Source: Siccirubricoccus sp. G192 (lineage in GTDB: Bacteria > Pseudomonadota > Alphaproteobacteria > Acetobacterales > Acetobacteraceae). From it: DNA of 64,000 bases. How positions within the stretch are numbered: position 1 is the first letter of the stretch; every line of letters begins with the position of its first letter. The notes under the pieces are model-generated. The model searched no databases. It saw only the letters and a list, made by a program, of their open reading frames with translations, and was not told the DNA's origin. The stretch is taken from positions 124,001 to 188,000 of the forward strand of contig NZ_JAHREN010000002.1 of assembly GCF_019084075.1 (NCBI RefSeq), read 5' to 3'. Positions 34,772-43,610 of the stretch are shown one piece after another. A program made the translations under genes and the position numbers.

Positions 34772-35816
34772 ATGACGGTTACCATGATCGGCCTCGATAC
34801 CGCCAAATCTGTCTTCCAAATCCATGGCGTGGACAAGGGGGGGCAAGGTGGAGCTCAAGCGTAAGCTGCAGCGGCGCGAGCTCGTCGCCTTTTTCGAGCA
34901 GCAGCCGCGCTGTACGGTAGTCATGGAGGCATGCGGCTCGGCCCATCACTGGGCTCGGGTTTTGGGCCAGCTCGGCTACGAGGTGAAGCTGATCGCCCCA
35001 GAAGCAGTCAGGCCCTTCGTCAAGCGGGGAAAGAAGAACGACGCTGCTGACGCTGCGGCGATCTGCACAGCCGCGATGCGGCCTGACGTCAAGTTCGTTG
35101 CCGTGAAAAGCGCGGAGCAGCAGGCTGTGCTCACCCTGCACTCGGCACGCACCCTGCTTGTCAAGCAGCAGACTATGCTGGCCAACGCCATGCGGGGTCT
35201 CGCTGCCGAGTTCGGACTTGTCCAGCCGAAGGGTAAGTGGAAGCTCGAGGAACTCGTGGCGTTGGTAGAGAACGATGAGGCCGTGCCGGGGTCAGCGCGG
35301 CGGGTGTTCGCCGGGCTGCTCGCGCAGTTTCGCGCGACGGCGGAGCGCATTGTGGAGCTGGAAGCGGAGATCGTCGCGGACGCACGAGAGAACGAAGTGG
35401 CTCGCCGCCTGGCCACGATCCCCGGGGTCGGACCGATCACCGCCTCGCTGATCACTGGGACGGTTGGCGAGGGTATCCAGAACTTCAGGGACGCACGACA
35501 CTTCGCAGCCTGGCTCGGATTGGTGCCCCGCCAGTTCTCCACTGGTGGCAAGACCCGGCTCGGCCGGATCACGAAAGCGGGCAACCGGGAGATTCGGAGG
35601 CTGCTGGTGCTCGGCGCTACCTCGATGACGCACCGGGCAGGGGCGTGGAATAGCGCCGCAGGTGCCTGGGTGCGAGGACTGCTGGAGCGTCGTCCCGTGC
35701 GACTTGTGACGGTGGCTCTCGCCAACAAGATGGCGCGCATCGCCTGGGCGCTGATGGCGCGCAAAGAAGTCTACCGCCCGAGCGGGCGTTCTGCCCCGGC
35801 CTGTGCCGTAGGGTGA
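34772..35816 (+). pseudogene. IS110-family transposase with +1 frameshift
   Basis: The start (MTVTMIGLDTAKSVFQIHGV, from ATG 34772 behind GCAGGAGG) and the rest (VELKRKLQRRELVAFFEQQP onward) are in different frames. They meet at a run of seven G (34837-34843); six G would read DKGGKVELK in one frame. The rest has the DEDD/serine layout of IS110 transposases: Asp in IGLDTAK, Glu in VMEACGSAHHW, NDAADAAAI, and PGVGPITASLI in the C-terminal part. A frame starting at 34824 would lack the first catalytic Asp. Either a sequencing error or an inactivating frameshift. Confidence 0.8.
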
Positions 35817-36258
35817 ACTGTCCGACTGGGCGGGAGACATCCGGGCGGCTGGCCCGGTTATCCGGCAGGATTTGCTGAACAGCGTGATGGGAAGGGCTGT
35901 CGGTCGTACGACGGTTCAGGCAATACCGGTTACGCGAATGCGCCTTGAGCGCGCTTACGAGATTGGTGCCTGACACGCACGCGCACACCCATGATGGCCA
36001 GCGGCGCAGGCCGCACGACAGGCCGGACATAAGGGCGCTCCTGACCGGATCCCTCGCTATCACGCACGGCATCGACTGCCGACACCAGACTGCGGGAAGC
36101 GCGCAAAGCCGTGCGGGCGAAACTTGTGCCTGGCACATCGCCGCGCGATCGGCAACGCTGTCGTACGCGCAAGGGAATCGAACCGGAACAGGGCTGCACA
36201 ACACCATTGCGGGCCCCGGGCCGTCCACATAAGTGCGCGTAAGAGTACTCGCAGCGAG
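35817..36258. other. IS-boundary region, no gene
   Basis: These 442 bases between the IS110 and IS66 genes hold no supportable gene. A segment near 35926-35956 contains an IS66-like terminal pattern on the minus strand (GTAAGCGCGC), perhaps the scar of another element. Repeats flanking the IS66 genes were not convincingly paired. Confidence 0.35.
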
Positions 36259-36660
36259 GTGGTGGAGGTTGTGACCCGCGGCGAGCGGCGCCGGATATGG
36301 TCGGATGCGCAGAAACACCTCGTTGTGCTGGAGGCGATGCAGCCCGGGGCACTGGTCACTGAGGTGGCCCGACGCTGGGGCATCGGCACGGGGCTGATCT
36401 ACACCTGGCGCAGGCAGATGCGGCAGGGCGAGCTCGGCGCCATGCCGGTGCCTGCCTTCGCGGAGCTGACGGTGACGCCACCACCGGCGATGGCTGAGCC
36501 GGAGCCGGTTGCGGCACCGCCAGAGGTGCCGGCCAAGGCGGGCGCCCACGACCCTGGGCGGATCGAAGTCGCCCTGCCCTGCGGCGCGACGGTGCGGGCC
36601 GGGCGGGACGTGAACGAGGCCGCGCTGCGGCGCGTGCTGGCGGCAGTGAGGGCGCGATGA
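36259..36660 (+). CDS. tnpA: IS66 accessory protein TnpA
   Basis: About 133 residues. A helix-turn-helix of the IS66 TnpA/IS3-OrfA type occupies residues about 7-50: RIWSDAQKHLVVLEAMQPGA, then VARRWGIGTGLIYTWRRQ. A proline-rich linker and a conserved end (RIEVALPCGATVRAGRDVNE) follow. The GTG at 36259 or 36262 is the likely start; the frame is open further up but with no support. TnpA is required for IS66 transposition with TnpB and TnpC. Its stop overlaps tnpB by ATGA. Confidence 0.88.
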   Translation: MVEVVTRGERRRIWSDAQKHLVVLEAMQPGALVTEVARRWGIGTGLIYTWRRQMRQGELGAMPVPAFAELTVTPPPAMAEPEPVAAPPEVPAKAGAHDPGRIEVALPCGATVRAGRDVNEAALRRVLAAVRAR

Positions 36661-37001
36661 TCGGGCCACCTCCTGGCACGCGCGTCTACCTGGCCTGCGG
36701 CGTGACCGACATGAGGGCGGGAATGGATCGCCTATCCGCGCTCGTGCAGCAGTCGCTCGGTGCCAATCCGTTCGACGGCGCGGTCTATCTTTTCAGAGGC
36801 CGCCGAGCTCGGCTGCTCAAGGCGCTCTGGCATGACGGGGTCGCGCTCAGTCTGCTGGTGCGCCGGCTCGAGCACGGCGCGTTTGCCTGGCCGATGACAC
36901 CGACCGGGTCTGTCACGCTCTCCCCGGCGCAGGCTTCTTTGCTGCTCGAAGGCCTGGAGTGGCGGACGGCGCAGCGGGAGTGGCGACCAACAGCAGCGTG
37001 A
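36657..37001 (+). CDS. tnpB: IS66 accessory protein TnpB
   Basis: A 114-residue protein of the IS66 Orf2 type. Diagnostic segments are GTRVYLACGVTDMRAGMDRL (residues 8-27), NPFDGAVYLFRGRRARLLKA and the LEHGAFAWP block. Starts at ATG 36657, overlapping the tnpA stop. Function is a required accessory in transposition with an undefined biochemical role. Confidence 0.93.
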   Translation: MIGPPPGTRVYLACGVTDMRAGMDRLSALVQQSLGANPFDGAVYLFRGRRARLLKALWHDGVALSLLVRRLEHGAFAWPMTPTGSVTLSPAQASLLLEGLEWRTAQREWRPTAA

Positions 37002-37059
37002 TCGCGCGCGGCGCTGCTTTCGCTTGGCTCGGCGCGGGCACATCGGCGACGATTCCGGC

Positions 37060-38604
37060 GTGCCCGATGATCATGCCAGCAGCACCGGCGATGCAGCGGA
37101 GAAGGTCGCGCAGCTGCGCGCCGCGCTCGCCGCGGCCGAGGCGCGCATCGCAGCACTGGAGCAGATCATCCAAGACCTGCGCCGGACCCGCTTCGGTCAG
37201 AGCGCAGAGCGCGTCGACCCCGGCCAGCTGGCCCTGGCGCTCAGCGGGGCGCCGGCGCCACCGCCGGCGAGCAACGACAACCCAGCCCCGCGCGGCCGCA
37301 AGCCGCATGCCGAGCGGCGCCGCAACCGCGGCCGCCTGCCGGCGCACCTCGAGCGGATCGAGCAGGTGCTGGAGCTTGCCGACCGCCGCTGCCCGTGCTG
37401 CCGCGAGGAGATGCGGCGGATCGGCGCCGACACGGCCGAGCGGCTCGACGTCGTGCCCGCCCAGCTCCGGGTGCTGGTGACCGTCCGGCCCCGCTATGCC
37501 TGCCGGCGGTGTGAGGAGGCCGGCGTGCACCAGCAGCCGGCGCCGGCGCGCATCGTCACCGGCGGCCTGCCCACCGAGGCACTGCTGGTCCAGGTGCTGA
37601 TGGCCAAGTACGGCGACGGCATCCCGCTCCACCGGCAGTGCCAGATCCTCGCCCGGCAGGGCATCCAGCTCGACCGCGCCACCCTGTGCGACTGGGTCGG
37701 CCAGGCCTGCTGGTGGCTGCGGCCGCTGCGGGACCTCATCCTCGCCCATGTAGTCGGGCATGCCAGGGTGTTCGCCGACGACACGCCGCTGCCCACCCTG
37801 GAGCGCGGCCTCGGCCGGACGCGGGTGGGCCGGCTCTGGTGCTACGCGGCCGACGACCGTGCCTCGTGCGGGCAAGGACCGCCGGCGGTGGCCTATGTCT
37901 ACGCCCGCGACCGCAAGGCGGCCCGGCCGGCCGCCCACCTGGCCCGGTTCCGCGGCACCCTGCAGGTGGACGGCTACCGCGGCTTCCGCACGCTCACCGC
38001 CGGGCGCCGCGACGATGCGGTCACGCTCGCCTTCTGCTGGAGCCATTTCCGTCGACGCTTCCACAAGATCCACGCCCACAATGGCTCGCCGCTCGCCGCC
38101 GAGGCCCTGCTGCGCATTGGCGCGCTGTACGGCATCGAGCGCGAGATCCGGGGCCAGCCGCCCGAGGTGCGGCGAGCGGAGCGCCAGGCCCGCAGCGCGC
38201 CGCTGGTCCAGGCGCTCCGCCCCTGGCTGGAGGCGCAGCTGGACCTGGTCAGCCAAGGCTCGGCCCTGGCCGGCGCGATCCGCTACGGGCTGCGGCACTG
38301 GGACGGGCTGTGCCGCTACCTCGAGGATGGCACCCTGGAGATGGACACGAACAGTATCGAGCGGGAGATCCGGCCGGTGGCCAAGACGCGCCGCGCGGCA
38401 CTCTTCGCCGGCAGCGAGGGAGGGGGTGACAACTGGGCCATCGCCACCACCCTGGTCCGCACCGCCATCCTGAACGGCGTCAACCCGCAGGCCTGGCTCA
38501 CCGACGTACTGGAGCGCATGGTCCGTGGCGAGGTCAGCAGCAAGGCATTGCACACCCTGCTGCCCTGGACCTGGCGCGAGGCCCAGCACGCCGCCGCGGC
38601 ATGA
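37060..38604 (+). CDS. tnpC: IS66 transposase TnpC
   Basis: A 514-residue DDE transposase. A coiled-coil N-terminus (LRAALAAAEARIAALEQIIQ) and the RTRFGQSAERVD motif lead to a zinc-finger-like part (CPCCREEM, later YACRRCEEAG). The catalytic core has FADDTPLPTL (first Asp), LQVDGYRGFRTL (second Asp) and LEMDTNSIEREIRPVAKTRR with the Glu, followed by FAGSEGGGDNWA. The GTG at 37060 (VPDDHASS) is preferred; the frame can start at 37024. Intact, with normal length. Confidence 0.92.
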   Translation: MPDDHASSTGDAAEKVAQLRAALAAAEARIAALEQIIQDLRRTRFGQSAERVDPGQLALALSGAPAPPPASNDNPAPRGRKPHAERRRNRGRLPAHLERIEQVLELADRRCPCCREEMRRIGADTAERLDVVPAQLRVLVTVRPRYACRRCEEAGVHQQPAPARIVTGGLPTEALLVQVLMAKYGDGIPLHRQCQILARQGIQLDRATLCDWVGQACWWLRPLRDLILAHVVGHARVFADDTPLPTLERGLGRTRVGRLWCYAADDRASCGQGPPAVAYVYARDRKAARPAAHLARFRGTLQVDGYRGFRTLTAGRRDDAVTLAFCWSHFRRRFHKIHAHNGSPLAAEALLRIGALYGIEREIRGQPPEVRRAERQARSAPLVQALRPWLEAQLDLVSQGSALAGAIRYGLRHWDGLCRYLEDGTLEMDTNSIEREIRPVAKTRRAALFAGSEGGGDNWAIATTLVRTAILNGVNPQAWLTDVLERMVRGEVSSKALHTLLPWTWREAQHAAAA

Positions 38605-39173
38605 GCCGGCGCCGCGGCCGCGTCCCGGCCCTCTCGCTCGATGACCTCGACACCTGGCTCGCGGGCCAGCCCGACATCGCCCAGCGCAACTGGACCGTGA
38701 CCTCCATCGACGGCTTCTGCGCCGCGCTCCTGGCCGGCCCGGAGCACATCGAGACCGCGGCCTGGCTGCGGGTGATCTTCGGCCCCAGCCTGCCCACCAC
38801 CCCGACGGGCCTCGGCGCCGTCCAGGCCGTGCTCGAGCACCACGACGCGGTACGCCGCATGCTCGCACTCGATGGCGGCCGGCGCTGGCAGCCGCTCTAC
38901 CTCCGCACCACCAACGGCACCGTCATCGCCCAACCCTGGGCCGCCGGCTTCATGTTCGCGGTCAAGCGCTGGCCGGACGCCTGGCGGCCCATGCTCGAGC
39001 GCGACGACCATGTCGGGCTCATGCTGCCCATCATCACCTGCGACGCCACCGAGCAGGTCGAGCAAATGCTCCGCGGCCAACCAGACAAGCTGGCGCACGC
39101 CGCCCAGGCCTACCACCACATCCCAGAGGCCGTCCGCGCCATCCGCGCCTACTGGCGCCAGCACACCTCGTAG
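38601..39173 (+). CDS. UPF0149/YecA-like passenger protein in IS66
   Basis: A 190-residue protein. The N-terminal block LDDLDTWLAGQPDIAQRNWT, then SIDGFCAALLAGPE and the middle IAQPWAAGFMFAVKRWPDAW are characteristic of UPF0149 (YecA/YgfB-like) proteins. No SEC-C zinc motif is present at the end. The ATG overlaps the tnpC stop (ATGA), so it is translated with the transposase and travels with the element. Its role is unknown. Confidence 0.83.
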   Translation: MSRRRGRVPALSLDDLDTWLAGQPDIAQRNWTVTSIDGFCAALLAGPEHIETAAWLRVIFGPSLPTTPTGLGAVQAVLEHHDAVRRMLALDGGRRWQPLYLRTTNGTVIAQPWAAGFMFAVKRWPDAWRPMLERDDHVGLMLPIITCDATEQVEQMLRGQPDKLAHAAQAYHHIPEAVRAIRAYWRQHTS

Positions 39174-39452
39174 CCGCCCGCCGCACCCGGATCCGCCCCA
39201 CCCGCGTCAAGCATTGAATGCCGTGGGGTCGTCATGACGCGTACGGAACTTCAAGGCAGAACGTCAACCCGCCGCAATGGGCTGACGCTGACGCAGATAC
39301 AGCTCATTCCGATGCCAGGTGTCGCCCGGCCTTGACCGCCGCCGGCGCAGCTTACGGGCTTGACGTTTGATACCCGTTGAAGCCCTGAGTCGCTGGCCAG
39401 ATCCGCGATCCTGACGGGACTCTTCCGCCTGGCGAGTACCACTGGCACCGTC

Positions 39453-40355
39453 TCAGCCGGTCTGCCGGCGCGTTTCCTCTGCCGCTGGCGGCTCCGCCGG
39501 CCGCTGGACCACAAGAGCGATTGCGCCCAGCACACAGATCAGGGCCGCCACGTCGAAGGAGCCGATCTGGCGCTGTACGAGCAACGCGCTGCTGGCAACA
39601 CCAAGGCAGGGCACCACCAGCAGGGAGAGGCTGGCGACGCTGGCCTTCAGCCGCCCCAGCACGGGGAACCACGCGGCGTAGGCGAGGGCATTGGCGAAGA
39701 CAACCATGTAGAACAGGCCGAACAGTCCGCGCCCCGCGTCCGGGTGCAGGTAGGTATAGTCGTACAGCAGCAGCCACACCGCAAAGGCCGGCGGCGTTCC
39801 CAGCAGCAGTTGCCAAGCCGTGATCAGCAGCACGGGGCTGCGGAAGCGCAACTTCTTACTGAGCACCGTGCCGGCGCCGAAGGTGGCGCCCGCAGCCAGG
39901 CCCAGCGTCACGCCGAGGCCGCTCGGGCCCTCGGCCCCCGCGGTACCGGCCAGCACCAGCAGCACGGCAGCGAGCCCAAGGCCGAGTGCCATCAGGGTGC
40001 GGCGGTCCAGCCGCTCGCCCAGCACCGGCACCGCGAGCAGCGAAGCCCAGAGCGGCATGGTGTAGTTCAGGATGGCCGTCTGCCCCGGCCCGACCAGCAT
40101 GACGCCGGCGATCAGCGCGAAGGGGAAGACTACCATGATCAGCAGGCTGAGCGCGAGCACGCCACACCACTCTTCGCGGTGGGGCAGGATGTGCCGGCCC
40201 GGGGCCCGCAGGCAGAGCAGCAGCAGGAGCGCTCCGGCACCGACATTGGCCAGCAAGCGGGCAGTGATCAGGTCCACCGCTTCCAGCGTCCAGGCCATAA
40301 AAGGGTAGCTGAGGCCCCAGCAGAGCCAGACGATGAGCAGCAGCAGCCAGGTCAC
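39453..40355 (-). CDS. EamA-family (DMT) transporter
   Basis: A 300-residue membrane protein with about ten helices in two EamA repeats. Typical features are LIVWLCWGLSYPFMAWTLEA in helix 1, LNYTMPLWASLLAVPVLGER near the end of the first repeat, and VVPCLGVASSALLVQRQIG in the second. Drug/metabolite transporters of this type export amino acids or metabolites; the substrate is unknown. The ATG at 40355 overlaps the stop of the upstream YjbQ-type gene by 4 bases, so the two are coupled. Confidence 0.9.
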   Translation of the reverse strand: MTWLLLLIVWLCWGLSYPFMAWTLEAVDLITARLLANVGAGALLLLLCLRAPGRHILPHREEWCGVLALSLLIMVVFPFALIAGVMLVGPGQTAILNYTMPLWASLLAVPVLGERLDRRTLMALGLGLAAVLLVLAGTAGAEGPSGLGVTLGLAAGATFGAGTVLSKKLRFRSPVLLITAWQLLLGTPPAFAVWLLLYDYTYLHPDAGRGLFGLFYMVVFANALAYAAWFPVLGRLKASVASLSLLVVPCLGVASSALLVQRQIGSFDVAALICVLGAIALVVQRPAEPPAAEETRRQTG

Positions 40356-40783
40356 GCAGCACCTTCGCCCAGCAGATGCAGCACGAGTTCGTGCCGGTGC
40401 GGGCTAGTTCGGTGCTCATAGAGGTAGATGCCCTGCCAGGTCCCGAGCACCGGTCTGCCTTCGGCGAGCGGGATTGAGAGCTGGGTCTGGGTCAGCGCGG
40501 CGCGGATATGGGCCGGCATATCGTCCGGCCCCTCGTCCTCGTGCCGGTATCGGCCGTTGCCGCCATCGGGCACGAGGTGCCGGAGAAAGGCTTCCAAGTC
40601 AGCCTGGACGTCTGGGGAGGCGCTCTCCTGAACCAGCAGGGAGGCCGAGGTGTGCCGACACCAGATGGTCAGCAGGCCAGTGGCGATCCCCTGGGCGCTT
40701 GACCAGTCGCAAACCTGATCGGTGATTGCCACAAGGCCTCGCCCGCGTGTCATGACCTCGATTCGGTGCAATCGCTGTTCCAA
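40352..40783 (-). CDS. YjbQ/UPF0047-family protein
   Basis: A 143-residue protein of the UPF0047 family (YjbQ, described as having weak thiamine-phosphate synthase activity). Conserved blocks are TIWCRHTSASLLVQESA (residues about 40-56), HEDEGPDDMPAHIRAALTQT (about 80-99) and LGTWQGIYLYEHRT near the end, which contain the clustered His, Asp and Glu residues of the metal/active site. It precedes and overlaps the EamA transporter gene. Length is normal. Confidence 0.9.
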   Translation of the reverse strand: MEQRLHRIEVMTRGRGLVAITDQVCDWSSAQGIATGLLTIWCRHTSASLLVQESASPDVQADLEAFLRHLVPDGGNGRYRHEDEGPDDMPAHIRAALTQTQLSIPLAEGRPVLGTWQGIYLYEHRTSPHRHELVLHLLGEGAA

Positions 40784-40873
40784 GCCCCATCCTCCCTGGC
40801 CAGCCGATTCACCCTAGACGAAACTTACCGTCCAACTCGAGACGTCACGTTTGGCGTGAGCTCTGACAAAACC

Positions 40874-41356
40874 TCAGCGACCGCCAAACAGGCGTGCGTC
40901 CCAGATCATCGGGCGGGGCTGGGATGTGCGCAACTCGCTGAAGGCCGGGTGCATCTGATTGATGAGCACATTGCGGTCGTAGCCCATTGCCGGCAGGGAC
41001 GGGACGATAAGCACGGCGGTCCGGCCAGAGTCGTACCACGGATCGCCGTAGGCTTGGCTGGCGCCGTATCCGGGCGCGTCCCAGCCGGGTACATCCTCGG
41101 GCCCGACTTGCTCTATCGGGACGTGTCCGGGGATGAGGATCTCGGCGAACTGCTGGCCTGAGGGGACGCTGCCGATGCGGGTGCGGACGAGCTTCTCCAG
41201 CAGCGCCACCGAGAAGCCCAGACCAGCGTAGATCACCCGCCGGCCGCGACTGTTCCAGCGCCCTCCTGTCCGGAAGGCGCCTGTGCCATCGAGAAGCGGA
41301 AAGCGGTCGTCCGCGATGCGGAAGGCGAGCAGAGGGCCTGAGGGACGAGACGGCAT
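40874..41356 (-). CDS. RES-domain toxin
   Basis: A 160-residue RES-family protein. The fold is recognised by LLAFRIADDRFPLLDGTGAF, GGRWNSRGRRVIYAGLGFSV and ALLEKLVRTR (residues about 9-60), where the Arg, Tyr and Glu form the NAD+-binding site, and by a later Ser/Asn segment near MGYDRNVLINQMHPAF. RES toxins degrade NAD+ and stall growth. It is downstream of an Xre/MbcA/ParS-type antitoxin gene with a 15-base gap, the standard arrangement of this toxin-antitoxin type. Confidence 0.9.
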   Translation of the reverse strand: MPSRPSGPLLAFRIADDRFPLLDGTGAFRTGGRWNSRGRRVIYAGLGFSVALLEKLVRTRIGSVPSGQQFAEILIPGHVPIEQVGPEDVPGWDAPGYGASQAYGDPWYDSGRTAVLIVPSLPAMGYDRNVLINQMHPAFSELRTSQPRPMIWDARLFGGR

Positions 41357-41371
41357 GCGCGGCAGCGATGC

Positions 41372-41809
41372 CTATGCCGGGAGTCCGTAGAGGATGCCGT
41401 CGAGGATGGCCTCCACTTGGCGGGCGCCGAATTCGTCCACTGAAACCTCGATCGGCGTGCGGTCGCCCAGCTCGGGGTGCGGCGTGGTCAGGAATGCGCG
41501 GGCCTTGGTCGGGTCGCGCCACACATGCTCGGCATGAGCGATAATGTGTGCGAGGCGGGCAGTGCGCTCGCTTTCCGAAGGCGACAGGCGACCAACCTTG
41601 GCTCGGCGCTTCAAGGAGCCCTCCGGCACCACGCGGAGCATTAGGGACCGGCGATCGGCTGGGTGGTCGTGGACGTGGGCTGCTACCTCCTCAAGGGCCT
41701 CCACCGGCAGACCGGCCTCGATGTCGTGGCGAAGATCGGCAAGGCTTCCCGGCGGGTGTCCCAGGACAGCCCCGCCACCCAGGACCCGCGCAATTTCTTG
41801 AACTTCCAT
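41372..41809 (-). CDS. Xre/MbcA/ParS-type antitoxin
   Basis: A 145-residue protein. The C-terminus carries the MbcA/ParS-type toxin-binding domain: LSPSESERTARLAHIIAHAE, then DPTKARAFLTTPHPELGDRT and VEAILDGILYGLPA. The N-terminal part (LPVEALEEVAAHVHDHPADR) includes the Xre-like DNA-binding region. ATG 41809 follows GGAGG at a good distance; four extra codons upstream are less likely. It should neutralise the RES toxin and repress the operon through the inverted repeat directly upstream. Confidence 0.9.
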   Translation of the reverse strand: MEVQEIARVLGGGAVLGHPPGSLADLRHDIEAGLPVEALEEVAAHVHDHPADRRSLMLRVVPEGSLKRRAKVGRLSPSESERTARLAHIIAHAEHVWRDPTKARAFLTTPHPELGDRTPIEVSVDEFGARQVEAILDGILYGLPA

Positions 41810-41827
41810 GGCAGCCTCCATCTCAAT

Positions 41828-41856
41828 TGATCCAACATATAGGGATCATTTGATCC
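41828..41856 (-). promoter_or_regulatory. Operator of the Xre-RES operon
   Basis: TGATCC (41828-41833) faces GGATCA (41843-41848) across nine bases, and a further TGATCC follows at 41851-41856. The A/T-rich core (AACATATAGG) lies about 20-40 bases upstream of the antitoxin start, so the repeats overlap the likely promoter, fitting autoregulation by the antitoxin. Confidence 0.65.
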
Positions 41857-42130
41857 AGAGCAAGGCGAGCGTATTGCCGAGGCGGAATGCTACTGGGTCA
41901 GCCCGAAGCCCAGCCCGTGTGGGACCGCGGTAGGAGCGTGGGGAGCAGGCACCCGGAGCGCGGGATCCTGGCAGCGGATGCGCTGCCCCTCCGTGCCAAT
42001 GACGATGAGACAAAGATCTCCCGGGATCTTAGACTTGAGGGCGCGGAAGGATCACCTCGCTGGTGCCCATGCTCCCCACCCTGGATGATGTCGCGGCGGG
42101 TGCCGTAACCGACCAAGGCCGCAGGCCGAC

Positions 42131-42519
42131 GGGACTGCCGCAAAGTTGAGGTCAGGCTGCGACGGTCACTCGCGGGAGCATGTCGTTGGCGGCGTGGAAG
42201 CGATGTCCGAGGCCGGTGCCGAGCGTGCCATTGTAGACGGCGCAGCGGACCTGGAGCAGCAGGTCGGCGCCGCGCCGCGACCAACGCATCTGCTGCGACT
42301 TGGCCATCCGGCGGTTAACCAGGAAGTTGGCCGTGCCCTCGGTCAGCGCCTCGACGATCACCGCCTTCGCGGCCGCGCGCTCCGGGCCGTCGGGTGGCAG
42401 ACCTCCGGCAATCTGGGTCAGGTGCTGCAGCCGCATGCCGAGGTGAAACCAATCGAGAATCGGCAGCCCATCGACGCCAGCCCTGAGGAGGATGCGCCGC
42501 AGCCCGGGGCAGCCGTCGG
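42131..42519 (-). mobile_element. ISKra4-type remnant with large deletion
   Basis: The left end (GGGACTGCCGC at 42131) matches the element at 8272. On the minus strand, the transposase end is present from GLRRILL through DWFHLGMRLQHLTQI and ALTEGTANFLVNRRMAKSQQ to LPRVTVAA at 42152. Compared with the copy at 8294, about 100 residues are missing in frame between AKAVIVE and ALTEGT. The N-terminal part is lost at 42519, where the IS5-type element begins. Confidence 0.8.
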
Positions 42520-43610
42520 GGCGCTGGTGCATGGATGCGTGTGAACAGACGGTACTGGCCCCGTCCCCCGCGGGATTACACGGCGCGAATGGAAACGGGC
42601 TTCGCAACCCGGATCATGCGGTTGAGCACCTCGGCGGCAACGGCGACTTCACCTTGCTGGGCCGGCAAGATGCGGGCGCGCAGCTTCGGTCCGATGATCG
42701 CCTTGTATCTGCCGACCGCGGTCTCCGCGAGGCTGCGCCGGCCGTAGCCGGTCGCTTTCTGCCAAGCCATGCGGCCCTTCTCGGCGATGAGCCGGATGTG
42801 GCGATCGCGTTGGCTCTGCGCCTCGGGGTCCTCCGTGCCCGGCACGGCCGACGCACGTGGCGGGATGACGACCTCGGGCATCGGATCGGGCTGGTGGTTC
42901 GCAATTGCCTGGTACACCGGCTCGCCGTCGTACGCGCCGTCCGCCGTCACCGATGCGATTTCGCTCTCGGTCCCCTCGAGCAGCGCCGGCACCTGACTGG
43001 CATCATCGGCGGCGTTGTCGGTCAGCAGGCAGGCGACGATCTCGCCGGTGCCGGCGTCCAGGGCAAGATGCAGCTTGCGCCAGGACCGGCGCGTCCGGCC
43101 GTGCTTCTCCTCATCCCACTCGCCCTGGCCGAACAACTTCAGGCCGGTGCTGTCGATCACCAGGTGCAGCGGGCCGTCCGGGACGACCTTCGGCTGCCGC
43201 CCGGCGAAGCTGCGGCTACGCCGGCTCAAGGTCGTGTGGTCCGGGACGCGCAGCGCCTGCCCAAGCAGCCGCAGCACGCTCATGGTGAAGCCCTCAGCCT
43301 GGCGCAGGGCAAGGTGGAAGACGAGCCGCAGCATGAGCACCAACTCGATCGCCGCGTCCGAGTACCAGGCCTGGCCGCCCGGCGTGGTCCGCCGTGGCGC
43401 TTGCCACCCGGTCATGGCATCCTCATCGAGCCAGAGCGTCAGGTCACCACGCCGCCGTAGCCCGGCCTCGTAGGCTGGCCAGTTCTGGACCCGGTAGCGG
43501 CCCCTTGGGATGCGGTAGCGGCGGGCGGCGTTGTGCTTGAAGGGCATACCCGAGAGCGTAACCGCTCGGCTGCCGCTGGACCACCCGACCCGGCTCCCTG
43601 CACCAACGCC
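42520..43610 (-). mobile_element. IS5-family element, apparently complete
   Basis: Terminal repeats: GGCGCTGGTGCATGGA at 42520 and GGCGTTGGTGCAGGGA on the opposite strand from 43610. It contains one intact transposase gene reading leftward. It joins an ISKra4 remnant on the left to an IS630 fragment on the right, so either it inserted at a junction or one side was lost by deletion. No target duplication was seen. Confidence 0.8.
42576..43547 (-). CDS. IS5-family transposase
   Basis: A 323-residue DDE transposase starting MPFKHNAARRYRIPRGRYRV. The DNA-binding N-terminus is followed by LVIDSTGLKLFGQGEW (first Asp), SVTADGAYDGEPVYQAI (second Asp) and GYGRRSLAETAVGRYKAIIG (Glu with the Arg/Lys pattern). 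The frame is intact and includes the segment that is deleted in the copy at 31408. The coding frame can extend upstream beyond the IS end, but the ATG at 43547 fits the family. Confidence 0.9.
   Translation of the reverse strand: MPFKHNAARRYRIPRGRYRVQNWPAYEAGLRRRGDLTLWLDEDAMTGWQAPRRTTPGGQAWYSDAAIELVLMLRLVFHLALRQAEGFTMSVLRLLGQALRVPDHTTLSRRSRSFAGRQPKVVPDGPLHLVIDSTGLKLFGQGEWDEEKHGRTRRSWRKLHLALDAGTGEIVACLLTDNAADDASQVPALLEGTESEIASVTADGAYDGEPVYQAIANHQPDPMPEVVIPPRASAVPGTEDPEAQSQRDRHIRLIAEKGRMAWQKATGYGRRSLAETAVGRYKAIIGPKLRARILPAQQGEVAVAAEVLNRMIRVAKPVSIRAV

Larger units (their letters stand above)
36259..39173 (+). mobile_element. IS66-family element with passenger gene
   Basis: Four tightly coupled genes in the order tnpA, tnpB, tnpC, then a UPF0149-type passenger. 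The coordinates cover the gene block only; terminal inverted repeats were not located with confidence. Overlaps of 4 bases (tnpA/tnpB and tnpC/passenger) show one translational unit. Confidence 0.85.

Noticed and set aside
34837..34843. Programmed frameshift in the IS110 transposase at the G7 run
   Set aside because: Programmed frameshifting is not known to me for IS110, and other C/G runs in the window have the same lesion; an indel or sequencing error is simpler.
36259..39240. Terminal inverted repeats of the IS66 element (CGTACGCG-containing stretches at about 36160 and 39240)
   Set aside because: The similarity is short and no 8-bp duplication flanks the candidates, so ends were not assigned.
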